Origin: Gemmatimonadaceae bacterium
GTDB taxonomy: Bacteria; Gemmatimonadota; Gemmatimonadetes; Gemmatimonadales; Gemmatimonadaceae
DNA length: 64,000 nucleotides
Reading direction: 5' to 3'
Assembly: GCA_020851035.1 (NCBI GenBank)
Contig: JADZDM010000017.1
Coordinates: 1 to 64,000, forward strand
Both the position numbers and the translations under genes were made by a program. Within the stretch, counting starts at the first letter, position 1, and each line of letters begins with the position of its first letter. Positions 32,941 to 40,607 of the stretch are shown here, piece by piece. The notes beneath the pieces were generated by a model. That model did no database searches and was not told where the DNA came from. It saw only the letters and a program-made list of their open reading frames with translations.

Positions 32941-32964
32941 GGGCCGCCTCACGCGGCCCTTTTC
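32941..32964 (+). terminator. Intrinsic terminator (plus strand)
   Basis: GGGCCGC (32941-32947) pairs with GCGGCCC (32953-32959) around a 5-base loop and is followed by TTTT. It is a textbook rho-independent terminator with no recognised plus-strand gene before it, which suggests an undetected small RNA or a displaced transcript end. Confidence 0.65.
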
Positions 32965-33140
32965 CGAGCCGGACTCCGGCAGCCCGTAGCCCCCGGCACG
33001 GAGCAGCGCATGGCGATTGCGTGGCTCCAGACGCGCGAGCCGATGTGGCCGGGAGGAACCATCCTAGAGACCCGACACTCCATCCAACCGGAGGCGCTTG
33101 TACCACATCCAGACTATGCCGCGGACAAGCAGGCCCCTAC

Positions 33141-33160
33141 GCCAATTCCGCCACTGGCAC
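33141..33160 (-). pseudogene. tRNA-Leu 5'-end remnant
   Basis: The minus strand reads AGTGGCGGAATTGGC, the characteristic acceptor/D-arm start of bacterial tRNA-Leu. The rest of the tRNA (anticodon arm, T arm) is not recognisable downstream. It differs from the intact tRNA-Leu(GAG) at 39093-39174. Possibly a relic of another tRNA-linked insertion. Confidence 0.35.
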
Positions 33161-33510
33161 CCAGCACGGACGAGATTGTACCACGGCGACTCGCACAGCC
33201 GGGGTCAATCAAGCATCCTCGTGGGTGATCACAGAGCCCATGGTTGCTTGCCGGTTGCATGTCTCGACGACCCGAGCTTTCAACCGCTACTCCCTCTGAG
33301 AGACCTCTCAATCAACTACAGCTAGCGGTGTGCGGCTTACCCGAAGCTCTGTGAGGAAGCGGTCGCCGCCACCACCATCCTACGTCGATACATCAGTCCA
33401 CGCGGCCGTTGGGCAACACGACGCGCATAGAACAGCACGGCCTCTCTAAGTGTCGCTCTGGTTCCAGAAATCTCCCGTCCCCTTCCACGCGAGCGCGATC
33501 AACACCTTGC

Positions 33511-35088
33511 TCAACGGCGTGAAAAGAACTGGTCGAGGCGCATTGAAACTCCGCCGATGAAACGCAGATCATCCGGGCCGCTACCGTTGTTGAGGTCCAA
33601 TCCGAGATAGACGTACTGCAGAAAGATCCTCGCCTCGATATAGTGGCGCCACTTCTCGCCACGCACGAACGCACTCTGGGGCGGGACACCCGTGGCGAGG
33701 CAGGTAGCCGGATCCCGGAGGCAGACAGTGGCGGCTGAAGATGCGCTGGTATCCCTTGCAGTGGCGGTCTCGAAGTTCTGGAATTGCCCATAGGAATAAT
33801 CAACGTACGCCGCGGGAGCCCAGCCATGCTGCGCAAGGTCGCCAGCCTTTCGATCCTTCTCGAAGAGCGTGAGACGCCCGCCAACCGCCCACGAACCGAA
33901 GAGATCATCCTCGAGATTCCACACTCGCGCAGACCGCTGCCCATCCGAGACACTCTGAAAGATGGCGCGACCGACCGGGCCGAAACCCCAGTGGAACCTC
34001 GTCTTGTTGACGTTGAATCCACCGAAGTTGAAGGTGCTCGTCGCTCCAAATATGACCTGCGCTGCCTTCTTGGACTGGATCTCATCGCCGGCCGTCGTAC
34101 TCGAGGAAGCCCCTGTCACGGCGATCGTGGTAAGGCGAAGTGATACGGCTGGATCCAGATAGAAGCGATCGTACCCGCGATCTTCCTGAGCGATCAAGGA
34201 TGCTCTGGCGTTAGTGTAATCGACCCTCTTCGATGCGTCCCCTTCCGCGCGCTGGCGCTTGATGAGCGTGTCGCATGCGAACCAACATGACCACCCGAAC
34301 ACGCGAGGCTGTGATTCAAACGCGAGGTAGACCGCTGCCTGAGCAAATTGTGAGCTCTGCACGGACGCCGTCTTGCCGTCCGCGCTCTTCACCACACTGG
34401 CCTGCCCGTTCGAGAAGATCGAACCGCCCACGATACGGACACGCAACGCCTCGAGCACCTCGTTGTCACTGCCCGCGAGCACTGCGAGCGCCGGCGTCGT
34501 TGCTTCGATCGCGGTGGATGCTACGAGACCAGCGAGTTCCGTTGTTGCAACCGCTAGCGCCTCTCCAGCACGTACCACGCTGTCTGCGAGGATCCGAACG
34601 TCGTCATCACTCGCCGCCGATTGGGCAGCAATGGCGCGTAGCACCAACGCACTTGCACTCACAATCGCTTGCTTCCGAGCGAGTGCACCGACAACGCTTG
34701 CGTTGGCCGTGACACGCGATGCGTCGGAAGCTGTCTCCGCCGCCGCGAGAGTGGCTTGGACGACGCCTGTTTCGGCGAGCACATCTAGGCCCACTATTGA
34801 AGTGGCGACTGCACCTGAATGGCCAACTATTATCGCGATGGCTACGCCGGGCGCCTGAAGCTGTTGCCGGAGCAGTTCCACCTTAGCCCTTACGGCCAGC
34901 GCTCGCGTCAAGAGCGCGTCAGCCGTTCGCGCTGCGTCGGCTGACCTAGCCTTCGCCGAGCTGAGTGCTACAGCACGCGCGGCCGCGACCTGCGCCTCCG
35001 CGGTTGGGGGGACACCTTGCCCCAAGAGGCCGTAAACTGGAATGAGTGCTGCAATCACCGACACAACGGTCCTCGAGTACGCTCGCAT
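33511..35088 (-). CDS. Exported protein with Ala-rich helical region and barrel-like C-terminus
   Basis: 525 residues from the ATG at 35088, chosen for its signal peptide (MRAYSRTVVSVIAALIPVYGLLG); the frame is open further upstream. Residues about 28-210 are Ala-rich heptad-like helices (EAQVAAARAVALSSAKARSA and similar), likely a coiled coil. Residues about 225-525 alternate strands and turns (FNFGGFNVNKTRFHWGFG, AAYVDYSYGQFQNFE, YIEARIFLQYVYLGLDL) and end in SMRLDQFFSRR, like an outer-membrane barrel. An outer-membrane anchored stalk or adhesin is possible. Family not recognised. Confidence 0.75.
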   Translation of the reverse strand: MRAYSRTVVSVIAALIPVYGLLGQGVPPTAEAQVAAARAVALSSAKARSADAARTADALLTRALAVRAKVELLRQQLQAPGVAIAIIVGHSGAVATSIVGLDVLAETGVVQATLAAAETASDASRVTANASVVGALARKQAIVSASALVLRAIAAQSAASDDDVRILADSVVRAGEALAVATTELAGLVASTAIEATTPALAVLAGSDNEVLEALRVRIVGGSIFSNGQASVVKSADGKTASVQSSQFAQAAVYLAFESQPRVFGWSCWFACDTLIKRQRAEGDASKRVDYTNARASLIAQEDRGYDRFYLDPAVSLRLTTIAVTGASSSTTAGDEIQSKKAAQVIFGATSTFNFGGFNVNKTRFHWGFGPVGRAIFQSVSDGQRSARVWNLEDDLFGSWAVGGRLTLFEKDRKAGDLAQHGWAPAAYVDYSYGQFQNFETATARDTSASSAATVCLRDPATCLATGVPPQSAFVRGEKWRHYIEARIFLQYVYLGLDLNNGSGPDDLRFIGGVSMRLDQFFSRR

Positions 35089-35239
35089 GGCAGCAACTCG
35101 CCTAGAATTGTGAGAGAAGCAACTGACAGACGGAGCACCTACAATGCGAATGTTCGGTGCTTGGGGATACGGGCCGACAGCATGGGTGGTGCACGCGAAG
35201 CACTCTAGATGGGCCCGCGCGCGTGACGACTCTCGGTCG

Positions 35240-35605
35240 TCACGTGGTTGACCGTTTCGTCTTACCGAAGTAGCGATGCAACGCTTGCTTCGGAGCACGC
35301 TTTCTGAGCGACTTCGCTGCGCTCGCAAATTTGTCCGGACGAACCACGTCGCCAAGAAGTCGTGAGCGCGCGCCGCGAAGTTGTTTGGGTGATGCCCAAG
35401 CATCTCCAAATGCGCTTTTCGAAATCCGGATGATGGCCGTAGCGTATACCGCCAACTCGACCGTGGACAGCTCACTCTCCTCAGAGGTCGCAGAGCCTAG
35501 AAGCGCGGTCCAGTTCGTCAACAACCATTCTACCTGTGCGAGATTCGTGGGCCCGTTGGTTGCAGCCGCCAGCACTTCGATGGCTCGTGTCTGAAGCGTG
35601 TCCAT
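35240..35605 (-). CDS. Hypothetical small helical protein
   Basis: 121 residues, start supported by GGAG 7 bases upstream. Mostly helical: MDTLQTRAIEVLAAATNG, VEWLLTNWTALLG, LSTVELAVYATAIIRISKSAFGD, then a basic C-terminus (KSLRKRAPKQALHRYFGKTKR). No signal peptide, so probably cytosolic. It starts 15 bp after the stop of the surface lipoprotein gene and is likely co-transcribed. No function can be assigned. Confidence 0.65.
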   Translation of the reverse strand: MDTLQTRAIEVLAAATNGPTNLAQVEWLLTNWTALLGSATSEESELSTVELAVYATAIIRISKSAFGDAWASPKQLRGARSRLLGDVVRPDKFASAAKSLRKRAPKQALHRYFGKTKRSTT

Positions 35606-35620
35606 GATGAGCTCCGTGCG

Positions 35621-36844
35621 TTAGGGAACGACTGCCACGCCAAGCCCCGCGAACCATGCGTCTATCTGGTTGCGGAACTGGCCGTACGGATTGGGGCCAC
35701 GAAATGCTCGTCCGTACAGCATCACCTGACGCGATCCGAGCCTAAGTCGGTTTGGCAACACATAGCCGATCACAACGTTGGTCTGAAGCCGTTTCTCAGC
35801 AGCATTCAATCCATTGTGATACGGGAACACCGTGCGATTGGCAATGGTAATGGCGCCGCGCCAATGCCCTCCAACGCGATCAGACCCTGGGTCAAGCGCG
35901 ATTCCAGTGGCCTGACGCACATCGAACGTGACAGCGGCTTCGGTCGTTGGAGGGATAAGTGGAACACGGCCGGGATCTGCCTCGCCAGGGAAGAGCTGAT
36001 AGTGGCCGCCCTTCCCGATTCGCTCGACCTCGACCGTCGCCTCGGCGAGCCAGTGAGGAATCCGATAATACCGAAGCGATGTCCAGCCTCGAACGGGCCA
36101 GTACGAAACGTTCACTCGATCGAATGGAAACGGACCCCGGTCCGACGAGGAACTCGAGATCACATATTCGTCGCCAAGATGTGTACTGATGTGAGACTTC
36201 GAGCCACCGAGCCGAAGCTCGAGATTCTTTGTGAGCGCACGCCGTAGAGCCAGGTCGATTCCAAATGTGTAGTCGGTATTGAGAATCGGCTCGTTGTGAG
36301 TGAATGGATCCCAGAAGAGATGGAATGCGATGGGGACTGAGAGTTGCATGGTGACGCGCCCGTCCGTTCGATCCGGCGGCGGCGTCCCCCTTTCGTCTTT
36401 GGGAACGTACGGCTGATCAGGTGACGCGAATCCGCTCCACGTACGATTGGACAGCGCAAGGATGGGGTTCACATAGCCAACATCAACGAGCAGGTACCGA
36501 CGATCGTCACCGATGGCTGAGGCCTGTCGGTCGCGCTTGGAGGAAGCCAGCTCATATCCCCGCCCCTGTACCAACGCGACCCGCGTGGCCGGCTCTTGCA
36601 CGTCGGAGATCCGAACAGGACGAGTGCCGGTATCCTGGAACCAAACGCTGTGCGCGCAGCCACTCACGCCAGTTGCAATGACGAGAAGGTAGGCTGCGGC
36701 CTGCAGGGTCCGATACGTAGCCCACCTTGACCTTTCCCTTACCGCACCGACCGCTCTCTGCCATTCTCCCGGCTCCCGCCTCGACGTGACTGCCCGAGCG
36801 CTTTCGACGCACCGACTGGTTCTCCGCAAGAACACTGCGACCAT
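35621..36844 (-). CDS. Predicted outer-membrane lipoprotein, DUF1207-like
   Basis: 407 residues. GAGG lies 9 bases before the ATG at 36844. The lipobox (GVSGC, Cys63) is unusually far in, so a later non-ATG start is possible. The mature part has DYTFGIDLALRRAL, LRLGGSKSHISTHLGDEYV, VSYWPVRGWTSLRYYRIPHWLAEATVEV and a long run of strands to the C-terminus. The SHLGDEY segment and barrel-like periodicity recall DUF1207 proteins. Function unknown. Confidence 0.7.
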   Translation of the reverse strand: MVAVFLRRTSRCVESARAVTSRREPGEWQRAVGAVRERSRWATYRTLQAAAYLLVIATGVSGCAHSVWFQDTGTRPVRISDVQEPATRVALVQGRGYELASSKRDRQASAIGDDRRYLLVDVGYVNPILALSNRTWSGFASPDQPYVPKDERGTPPPDRTDGRVTMQLSVPIAFHLFWDPFTHNEPILNTDYTFGIDLALRRALTKNLELRLGGSKSHISTHLGDEYVISSSSSDRGPFPFDRVNVSYWPVRGWTSLRYYRIPHWLAEATVEVERIGKGGHYQLFPGEADPGRVPLIPPTTEAAVTFDVRQATGIALDPGSDRVGGHWRGAITIANRTVFPYHNGLNAAEKRLQTNVVIGYVLPNRLRLGSRQVMLYGRAFRGPNPYGQFRNQIDAWFAGLGVAVVP

Positions 36845-37236
36845 AAGAATGCCTCACGCGTAGATGACAGATACCTTGACGGCCAAGCGCCGATACTTTC
36901 GCGAGATGGCCGGAACGCCATGCTTCTCTCGTCGGCGGGCGGCGATGACATGTAGTGCGCTCGTGGCGTCCATGCGTGACCATGACGGCGAGGACCGGCA
37001 GCCACGCGGAGCGCAGGGAGTTACGTGGCGTTCGTCGCGTGTTCCTCCGTCCTCACGTCCGGGTCGCTTTGACTCGAGACAGCCCCAAAGACGATCCGAA
37101 CGTGGCTCAGAGGCGCGGCCGTGTCAATGATCGCCTAGAAGTCTTTGCGGGGTGCGTAGTGGAGTGACCTCGATCAGCTAGACAGAAGCGTGGATTGGGT
37201 TTGACCTTCGAGGGCGCGGCCTGCGGAGGCCTCATG
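36845..37236. other. Region without a recognisable gene
   Basis: Almost 400 bases with only short arginine-rich frames on both strands. It separates the lipoprotein gene from a helicase stub and probably contains the lipoprotein promoter. I see no repeat or RNA gene. Confidence 0.4.
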
Positions 37237-37374
37237 TCAATGGCCCACCCAAAGTCTCGCTTTCAGCTGCGCCTTTGCGGCCGCGCTGATATCTGCCGCG
37301 CGGATGCGGGTGAAGGAGCGGGTGAATTGCTGGTAGTCTTTGAGGACGGACGTGCGCAGGTCGAAAACGTTCAC
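37237..37374 (-). pseudogene. N-terminal stub of a superfamily-2 helicase
   Basis: A 45-codon frame from GTG at 37374 reads VNVFDLRTSVLKDYQQFTRS followed by FTRIRAADI and LKARLWVGH, then a stop. This is the conserved start of a large family of DEAD/DEAH-box helicases (NVFDLRxxxxxDYxxYxRSFxxIRDxxI), here broken off before LWPEPLIQLNP. No downstream helicase sequence was found. Too short to be functional, so a gene remnant. Confidence 0.55.
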
Positions 37375-37479
37375 GGCAATTCGCAGGGAAGGTTCATCAC
37401 GTCGGCTCGGACACGTGTCACGGATGGGATCTAAGGAAAGCAGACATTAGCAGCATACGTACCTGGTAGCTCCACCGTC

Positions 37480-38580
37480 TCAGCCCTTGCGAGAGGGGCG
37501 CTTAGCGCCTGCAGCGACAGATCGATTCTTCGTCGCTGGACTCTTCTTGGTCGCAGCCTTCCCAGCGGTCTTTCTCAGGGCGGAACGCTTCACCGGAGAC
37601 ATCGGCGAAGCGACATCGCTGACATCCTTGCTGCTGGCCGGAGCAACGACGTTCGAGATGCCGTACGGTACGTGAACAGATCGAACGTATCGCGCGGCAG
37701 ATTGTATGTGGCCGACTTGATCATCGAAGTAGATGTGCGGCTTCAAAACTCCGAGGACAGGCCCTTTTTCGACGCCGCCGAGGAACACCGCGTCGTTGAC
37801 CATGACCCCCCAGCTCTTCAGCGTTTGCACCGCGCGTTCATGGGATGGCGCGTTCCGGGCCGTGACGATGGAGACGCGCAGGCGGATCTGGTACGAAGCG
37901 TCGTTGCGGCGTCGTTCTTCCTCGAGACGCTGAATTCTGGAGATTCTCACAAGGAACTCCTTCAGTGGGCCGGGCTGATGGTGCGTGCCAGCTTGCGCCT
38001 GCTCGTAGCCGTGAAAAGCTGTGATGTCTCCTGCCTGATATACGCGCTCCGACTCGTCGCTCGCCAGGACACCGTCGAAGTCGAATGCGATCCGGAGCCC
38101 GGTGTCTGCGGGGTCATCGACTGCCTCTGACGCCATCACATGTCCGGCAGGATGCCCCTTTTCGACCGCCTCGCGCACGCCCGCGGCGTCGCCACTGAGG
38201 AACAAGGCGATGTGCAGCGGAGCGATGAACTCGTACGGGGTTCGACCCTGTGTGAAGACGGCGCGCGTGACGTCGAGTTGGTAGTGCTGCATCGATTGCA
38301 TCACGCGAAGCCCCGTATCGGGATCGTTGCGCGAGAGCAGGATGACTTCGACGAGCGGCGACGCTGGCGTTCCCACGGCAAGGTCATTGAGCGACAGCAA
38401 GCGCCTGACGAAGGAGAAGGCTGGCCCCCTCGGGAGCGGGTCTCGCAAGTGGGCCTCCTGATACTTGCGATACTCCTCCTCGCCCTGCTCCTTGAACACC
38501 GCGTCGGACTCCGAGAGGTCGAACACCGCGCTGGACGCGACCCCAACGACCAAGCGGGTTGAGAGATCGTAGGGGGGCAA
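37480..38580 (-). CDS. Cytosolic 5'-nucleotidase (PF06189-type) with basic C-terminal tail
   Basis: 366 residues from a TTG at 38580. Residues 1-305 follow the bacterial/eukaryotic cN-I family: LVVGVASSAVFDL, LSRNDPDTGLRVMQSMQHY, RAVFTQGRTPYEFIAPLHIALFLS, the HAD-like AFDFDGVLASDESERVY, IVTARNAPSHERAVQTLKSWGV and FLGGVEKGPVL with IYFDDQ. It should dephosphorylate nucleoside monophosphates in the cytosol. The last 45 residues are a Lys/Ala-rich tail (RKTAGKAATKKSPATKNRSV) like histone H1, not part of the family core. It is the last gene before the tRNA-Gly boundary of the presumed island. Confidence 0.88.
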   Translation of the reverse strand: MPPYDLSTRLVVGVASSAVFDLSESDAVFKEQGEEEYRKYQEAHLRDPLPRGPAFSFVRRLLSLNDLAVGTPASPLVEVILLSRNDPDTGLRVMQSMQHYQLDVTRAVFTQGRTPYEFIAPLHIALFLSGDAAGVREAVEKGHPAGHVMASEAVDDPADTGLRIAFDFDGVLASDESERVYQAGDITAFHGYEQAQAGTHHQPGPLKEFLVRISRIQRLEEERRRNDASYQIRLRVSIVTARNAPSHERAVQTLKSWGVMVNDAVFLGGVEKGPVLGVLKPHIYFDDQVGHIQSAARYVRSVHVPYGISNVVAPASSKDVSDVASPMSPVKRSALRKTAGKAATKKSPATKNRSVAAGAKRPSRKG

Positions 38581-38868
38581 TTCGCACCGGATGATGGGGG
38601 AGGCTGCTCAGGCCGGCGACGACAGCCGACCCCTCACTCGGAAATTAGTCCCGATGCTACGATATGCTCAGCGGCATTCGCGCGGCACTTTCCACGGTCA
38701 GAATACCAGCTGCCGCTGACAGTCGGCTGATCAGTCGAGGCTCCGAGGCCGGAGGAATGGCCGGACCGTGGCTGACTGTATTGGCTGACTAGCAAAACCG
38801 AGGAGAAAAGAAAAAGCACTGTCAAACATACTGACAGCGCTAAGTTCTTATGCTGTAATGTGTTATCC
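38581..38868. other. AT-richer non-coding region at the island boundary
   Basis: About 290 bases, clearly less GC-rich than its surroundings, between the nucleotidase and tRNA-Gly. It holds CTGTCA/TGACAG inverted arms at 38819-38837 and a repeated GGCTGACT near 38770 and 38783. It could contain integration-related or tRNA 3'-processing/termination signals. A 63-codon frame at 38634-38825 looks spurious. Confidence 0.45.
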
Positions 38869-38870
38869 AG

Positions 38871-38943
38871 AGCGGGAGACGGGACTCGAACCCGCGACCT
38901 TCAGCTTGGGAAGCTGACACTCTACCAACTGAGTTACTCCCGC
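38871..38943 (-). tRNA. tRNA-Gly (anticodon CCC)
   Basis: The cloverleaf folds with acceptor GCGGGAG/CTCCCGC, anticodon stem TCAGC/GCTGA with loop TTCCCAA, and T arm GCGGG-TTCGAGT-CCCGT. Last gene of the eight-tRNA cluster. Its 3' end forms the right-hand direct repeat of the presumed island. No CCA is encoded. Confidence 0.93.
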
Positions 38944-38980
38944 CGCACTCACCGCACCCGCACGTGCCAAAACCAACCAG

Positions 38981-39052
38981 AGCCACAGAAGGGGATTGAA
39001 CCCTTGACCGCTCGATTACGAATCGAGTGCTCTACCACTGAGCTACTGTGGC
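38981..39052 (-). tRNA. tRNA-Thr (anticodon CGT)
   Basis: Acceptor GCCACAG/CTGTGGC, anticodon stem CTCGA/TCGAG with loop TTCGTAA, and T arm AAGGG-TTCAATC-CCCTT. CCA is not encoded. Confidence 0.93.
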
Positions 39053-39092
39053 ATTACCCCCCCACCTGCCCTCCAACCACACGTACCGAGGA

Positions 39093-39174
39093 TGCCCTGA
39101 CGCGGACTCGAACCGCGACGCCTTGCGGCACCACCCCCTCAAGATGGCGTGTCTACCAATTTCACCACCAGGGC
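39093..39174 (-). tRNA. tRNA-Leu (anticodon GAG)
   Basis: 82 bases with a long variable arm (GTGCCGCAAGGCG). The anticodon loop TTGAGGG sits on stem CCATC/GGTGG, and the acceptor is GCCCTGG/TCAGGGC with A73, the leucine discriminator. Confidence 0.93.
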
Positions 39175-39237
39175 AAACATCCAACCTTGCCGTCCTTCCC
39201 GCGCCGACCCACGACGCCCTGATCCCAGAAAATGCAA

Positions 39238-39311
39238 CGGGGCCGACGGGGCTCGAACCCGCGACCTCCGCAGTGACAGTGCGGCACTCTAACCGACTGA
39301 GCTACGGCCCC
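39238..39311 (-). tRNA. tRNA-Asp (anticodon GTC)
   Basis: Acceptor GGGGCCG/CGGCCCC, anticodon stem CCGCA/TGCGG with loop CTGTCAC, T arm GCGGG-TTCGAGC-CCCGT, and G73 as expected for Asp. Confidence 0.93.
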
Positions 39312-39362
39312 AGTTGTGATCCTCCACCTGCACCCACACCCACGACTCCACCCACCGAAGGT

Positions 39363-39432
39363 AGCGCGTACGGGAGTCGAACCCGTCTCTGAACCTTGAA
39401 AGGGTCCCGTCCTAACCGATAGACGAACGCGC
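39363..39432 (-). tRNA. tRNA-Glu (anticodon TTC)
   Basis: Anticodon stem GGACC/GGTTC with loop CTTTCAA; T arm GACGGG-TTCGACT-CCCGT; acceptor GCGCGT paired with ACGCGC. At about 70 bases it is slightly short because of a compact D arm. Confidence 0.88.
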
Positions 39433-39511
39433 CGCAGGGCCGAAACGCCTCGACTCCACCACACCGTCGACCAACCACACGCACTCCCCACACCCACACC
39501 AACACCCGCAT

Positions 39512-39582
39512 AGCGCTAACGGGATTCGAACCCGTGTTCCAGCCTTGAGAGGGCCGTGTCCTAGTCCCCTAGACGATAGCGC
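39512..39582 (-). tRNA. tRNA-Glu (anticodon CTC)
   Basis: Anticodon stem CGGCC/GGCTG with loop CTCTCAA; T arm ACGGG-TTCGAAT-CCCGT; acceptor GCGCTA paired with TAGCGC. Adjacent to the TTC isoacceptor and similar in structure, so the pair probably arose by duplication. Confidence 0.88.
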
Positions 39583-39620
39583 CGTTCGTCGTCCACCCGC
39601 ACCCGCAACTCCCTCCCGCA

Positions 39621-39693
39621 CAGGCCCGGCAGGAATCGAACCTGCAACCCCCGGTTTTGGAGACCGGTGCTCTACCAATTGAGCTACGGACCT
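39621..39693 (-). tRNA. tRNA-Trp (anticodon CCA)
   Basis: Acceptor AGGTCCG/CGGGCCT with G73, anticodon stem CCGGT/ACCGG with loop CTCCAAA, T arm GCAGG-TTCGATT-CCTGC. Confidence 0.93.
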
Positions 39694-39747
39694 TCACCGC
39701 GTTCCCGTGCAGAGTATCGACCCGCCAACCCCGGCCGACCACCCCAG

Positions 39748-39821
39748 GGTGCCTGACGGGGATTGAACCCGCAACCCCCGGAACCACAATCCGGTGCTCT
39801 AACCAATTGAGCTACAGGCAC
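39748..39821 (-). tRNA. tRNA-His (anticodon GTG)
   Basis: Acceptor GTGCCTG/CAGGCAC with C73, anticodon stem CCGGA/TCCGG with loop TTGTGGT, T arm GCGGG-TTCAATC-CCCGT. The base before the gene is G, the extra G-1 needed for histidylation. First gene of the tRNA operon. Confidence 0.93.
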
Positions 39822-39849
39822 CATGCGTACCGCCCCACAACAGACACCC

Positions 39850-39878
39850 AAAATAGACCAACGCCGCCGCACGTTCAA
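39850..39878 (-). promoter_or_regulatory. Promoter of the tRNA operon
   Basis: On the minus strand TTGAAC (39873-39878) and TATTTT (39850-39855) are 17 bases apart. Transcription would start near 39843, about 20 bases before tRNA-His. The hexamers are good sigma-70 matches in otherwise GC-rich DNA. Confidence 0.6.
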
Positions 39879-39923
39879 GGGCCGGACCCAACCCGACCGG
39901 ACCCAGCCCCGAACGAACCAGAC

Positions 39924-40490
39924 CTATTCCTTCGAGCGCTCCAGATAGTCCCCGGTGCGCGGATCCACCCGGATCCGCTCCCCCACACTCAGGTACTCCG
40001 GCACGTTCACCGTCACCCCGTTGTCCAGCTTCGCCGGCTTCTGGCTCGCACTCTTCGTCGCCGTCTTCATCACCGGCGCCGTGTCCACGATCTCCAGCGT
40101 CAGCGAGTTCGGCAGCTCGATCCCGATCGGACGGCCATTGTAGTACTCGGCCACCAGCTTCATCCCGGGCTGCATCCACTGCGCGTTGTCGCCCAGCATC
40201 TCGTCGTCCATCTCGAGCTGGTCGTAGTCGCTGCTCTTCATGAAGTAGTACGTCCCCGCCGTCTCGTACAGGAACTCGAGGTCGTGCGTCTCCATCATCG
40301 CCTTCTCGATCGCGTCCGCCGCGCGGAACCGGTGCTCGAAGTTCGAACCGGTCCGCAGGTTCTTCATCTTCGTCTGCACCATCGCGCGCAGGTTGCCAGG
40401 CGTGTGGTGACGGAACTCGATCACCCGGCAGGGGTCGCCCTCCATCACGATCACCATGCCGCGACGAAGCTGCGTGGCCGGAACTGCCAT
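39924..40490 (-). CDS. efp: Translation elongation factor P
   Basis: 188 residues, the normal length. Three beta domains: the KOW-like N-terminal domain (MAVPATQLRRGMVIVMEGDPCRVIEF), the OB domain (GTYYFMKSSDYDQLEMDDEMLG) and the C-terminal domain ending DNGVTVNVPEYLSVGERIRVDPRTGDYLER. EF-P rescues ribosomes stalled at polyproline. The functional loop reads HHTPGNLRA, so the tip that carries a modified Lys or Arg in E. coli and Pseudomonas is Asn33 here. GAGGA precedes the ATG. It lies just upstream of the tRNA operon, which has its own promoter. Confidence 0.95.
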   Translation of the reverse strand: MAVPATQLRRGMVIVMEGDPCRVIEFRHHTPGNLRAMVQTKMKNLRTGSNFEHRFRAADAIEKAMMETHDLEFLYETAGTYYFMKSSDYDQLEMDDEMLGDNAQWMQPGMKLVAEYYNGRPIGIELPNSLTLEIVDTAPVMKTATKSASQKPAKLDNGVTVNVPEYLSVGERIRVDPRTGDYLERSKE

Positions 40491-40607
40491 ATCAGTACAT
40501 CCTCAACTCTGGGGTCCGTGTAGTGAACAGCCACGAAACATAGCGGACCCGGCCCGCCCGCTGCAGCCCACGCCCGGCTCCCGACCCGACACCGCCCCCG
40601 CCCCCTG

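Larger units (their letters stand above)
32322..33510. other. 1.2-kb region without a recognisable gene
   Basis: Frames here are long but read as low-complexity mixtures of Arg, Ser, Pro and Cys, and they run through a terminator hairpin. The region holds the terminator at 32941-32964, a tRNA-Leu-like piece at 33141-33160 and several short hairpins. It is probably non-coding debris, or may carry a small RNA ending at the terminator. Confidence 0.5.
25652..38900. mobile_element. Presumed genomic island between tRNA-Gly direct repeats
   Basis: Bounded by a 32-bp identical direct repeat (25652-25683 and 38869-38900), the T-arm and 3' end of tRNA-Gly. The intact tRNA is on the right and the fragment on the left, the geometry of tRNA-targeted integration. 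Inside, base composition is visibly less GC-rich from about 29.3 to 38.9 kb, gene density is low, and remnants (helicase stub, tRNA-Leu piece, truncated frames) accumulate. No integrase, excisionase or replication gene was recognised, so it would be a decayed element. Confidence 0.55.

Noticed and set aside
32229-33299. 356-codon plus-strand frame
   Set aside because: Reads through a strong terminator hairpin and a tRNA-like piece, with no protein-like pattern.
38634-38825. 63-codon frame near the tRNA-Gly gene
   Set aside because: Short, no ribosome binding site, and lies in AT-richer non-coding DNA with inverted repeats.
25652-38900. Active integrative element with integrase
   Set aside because: No tyrosine or serine recombinase, excisionase or transfer gene was found in the interval; only the boundary repeats support an island.
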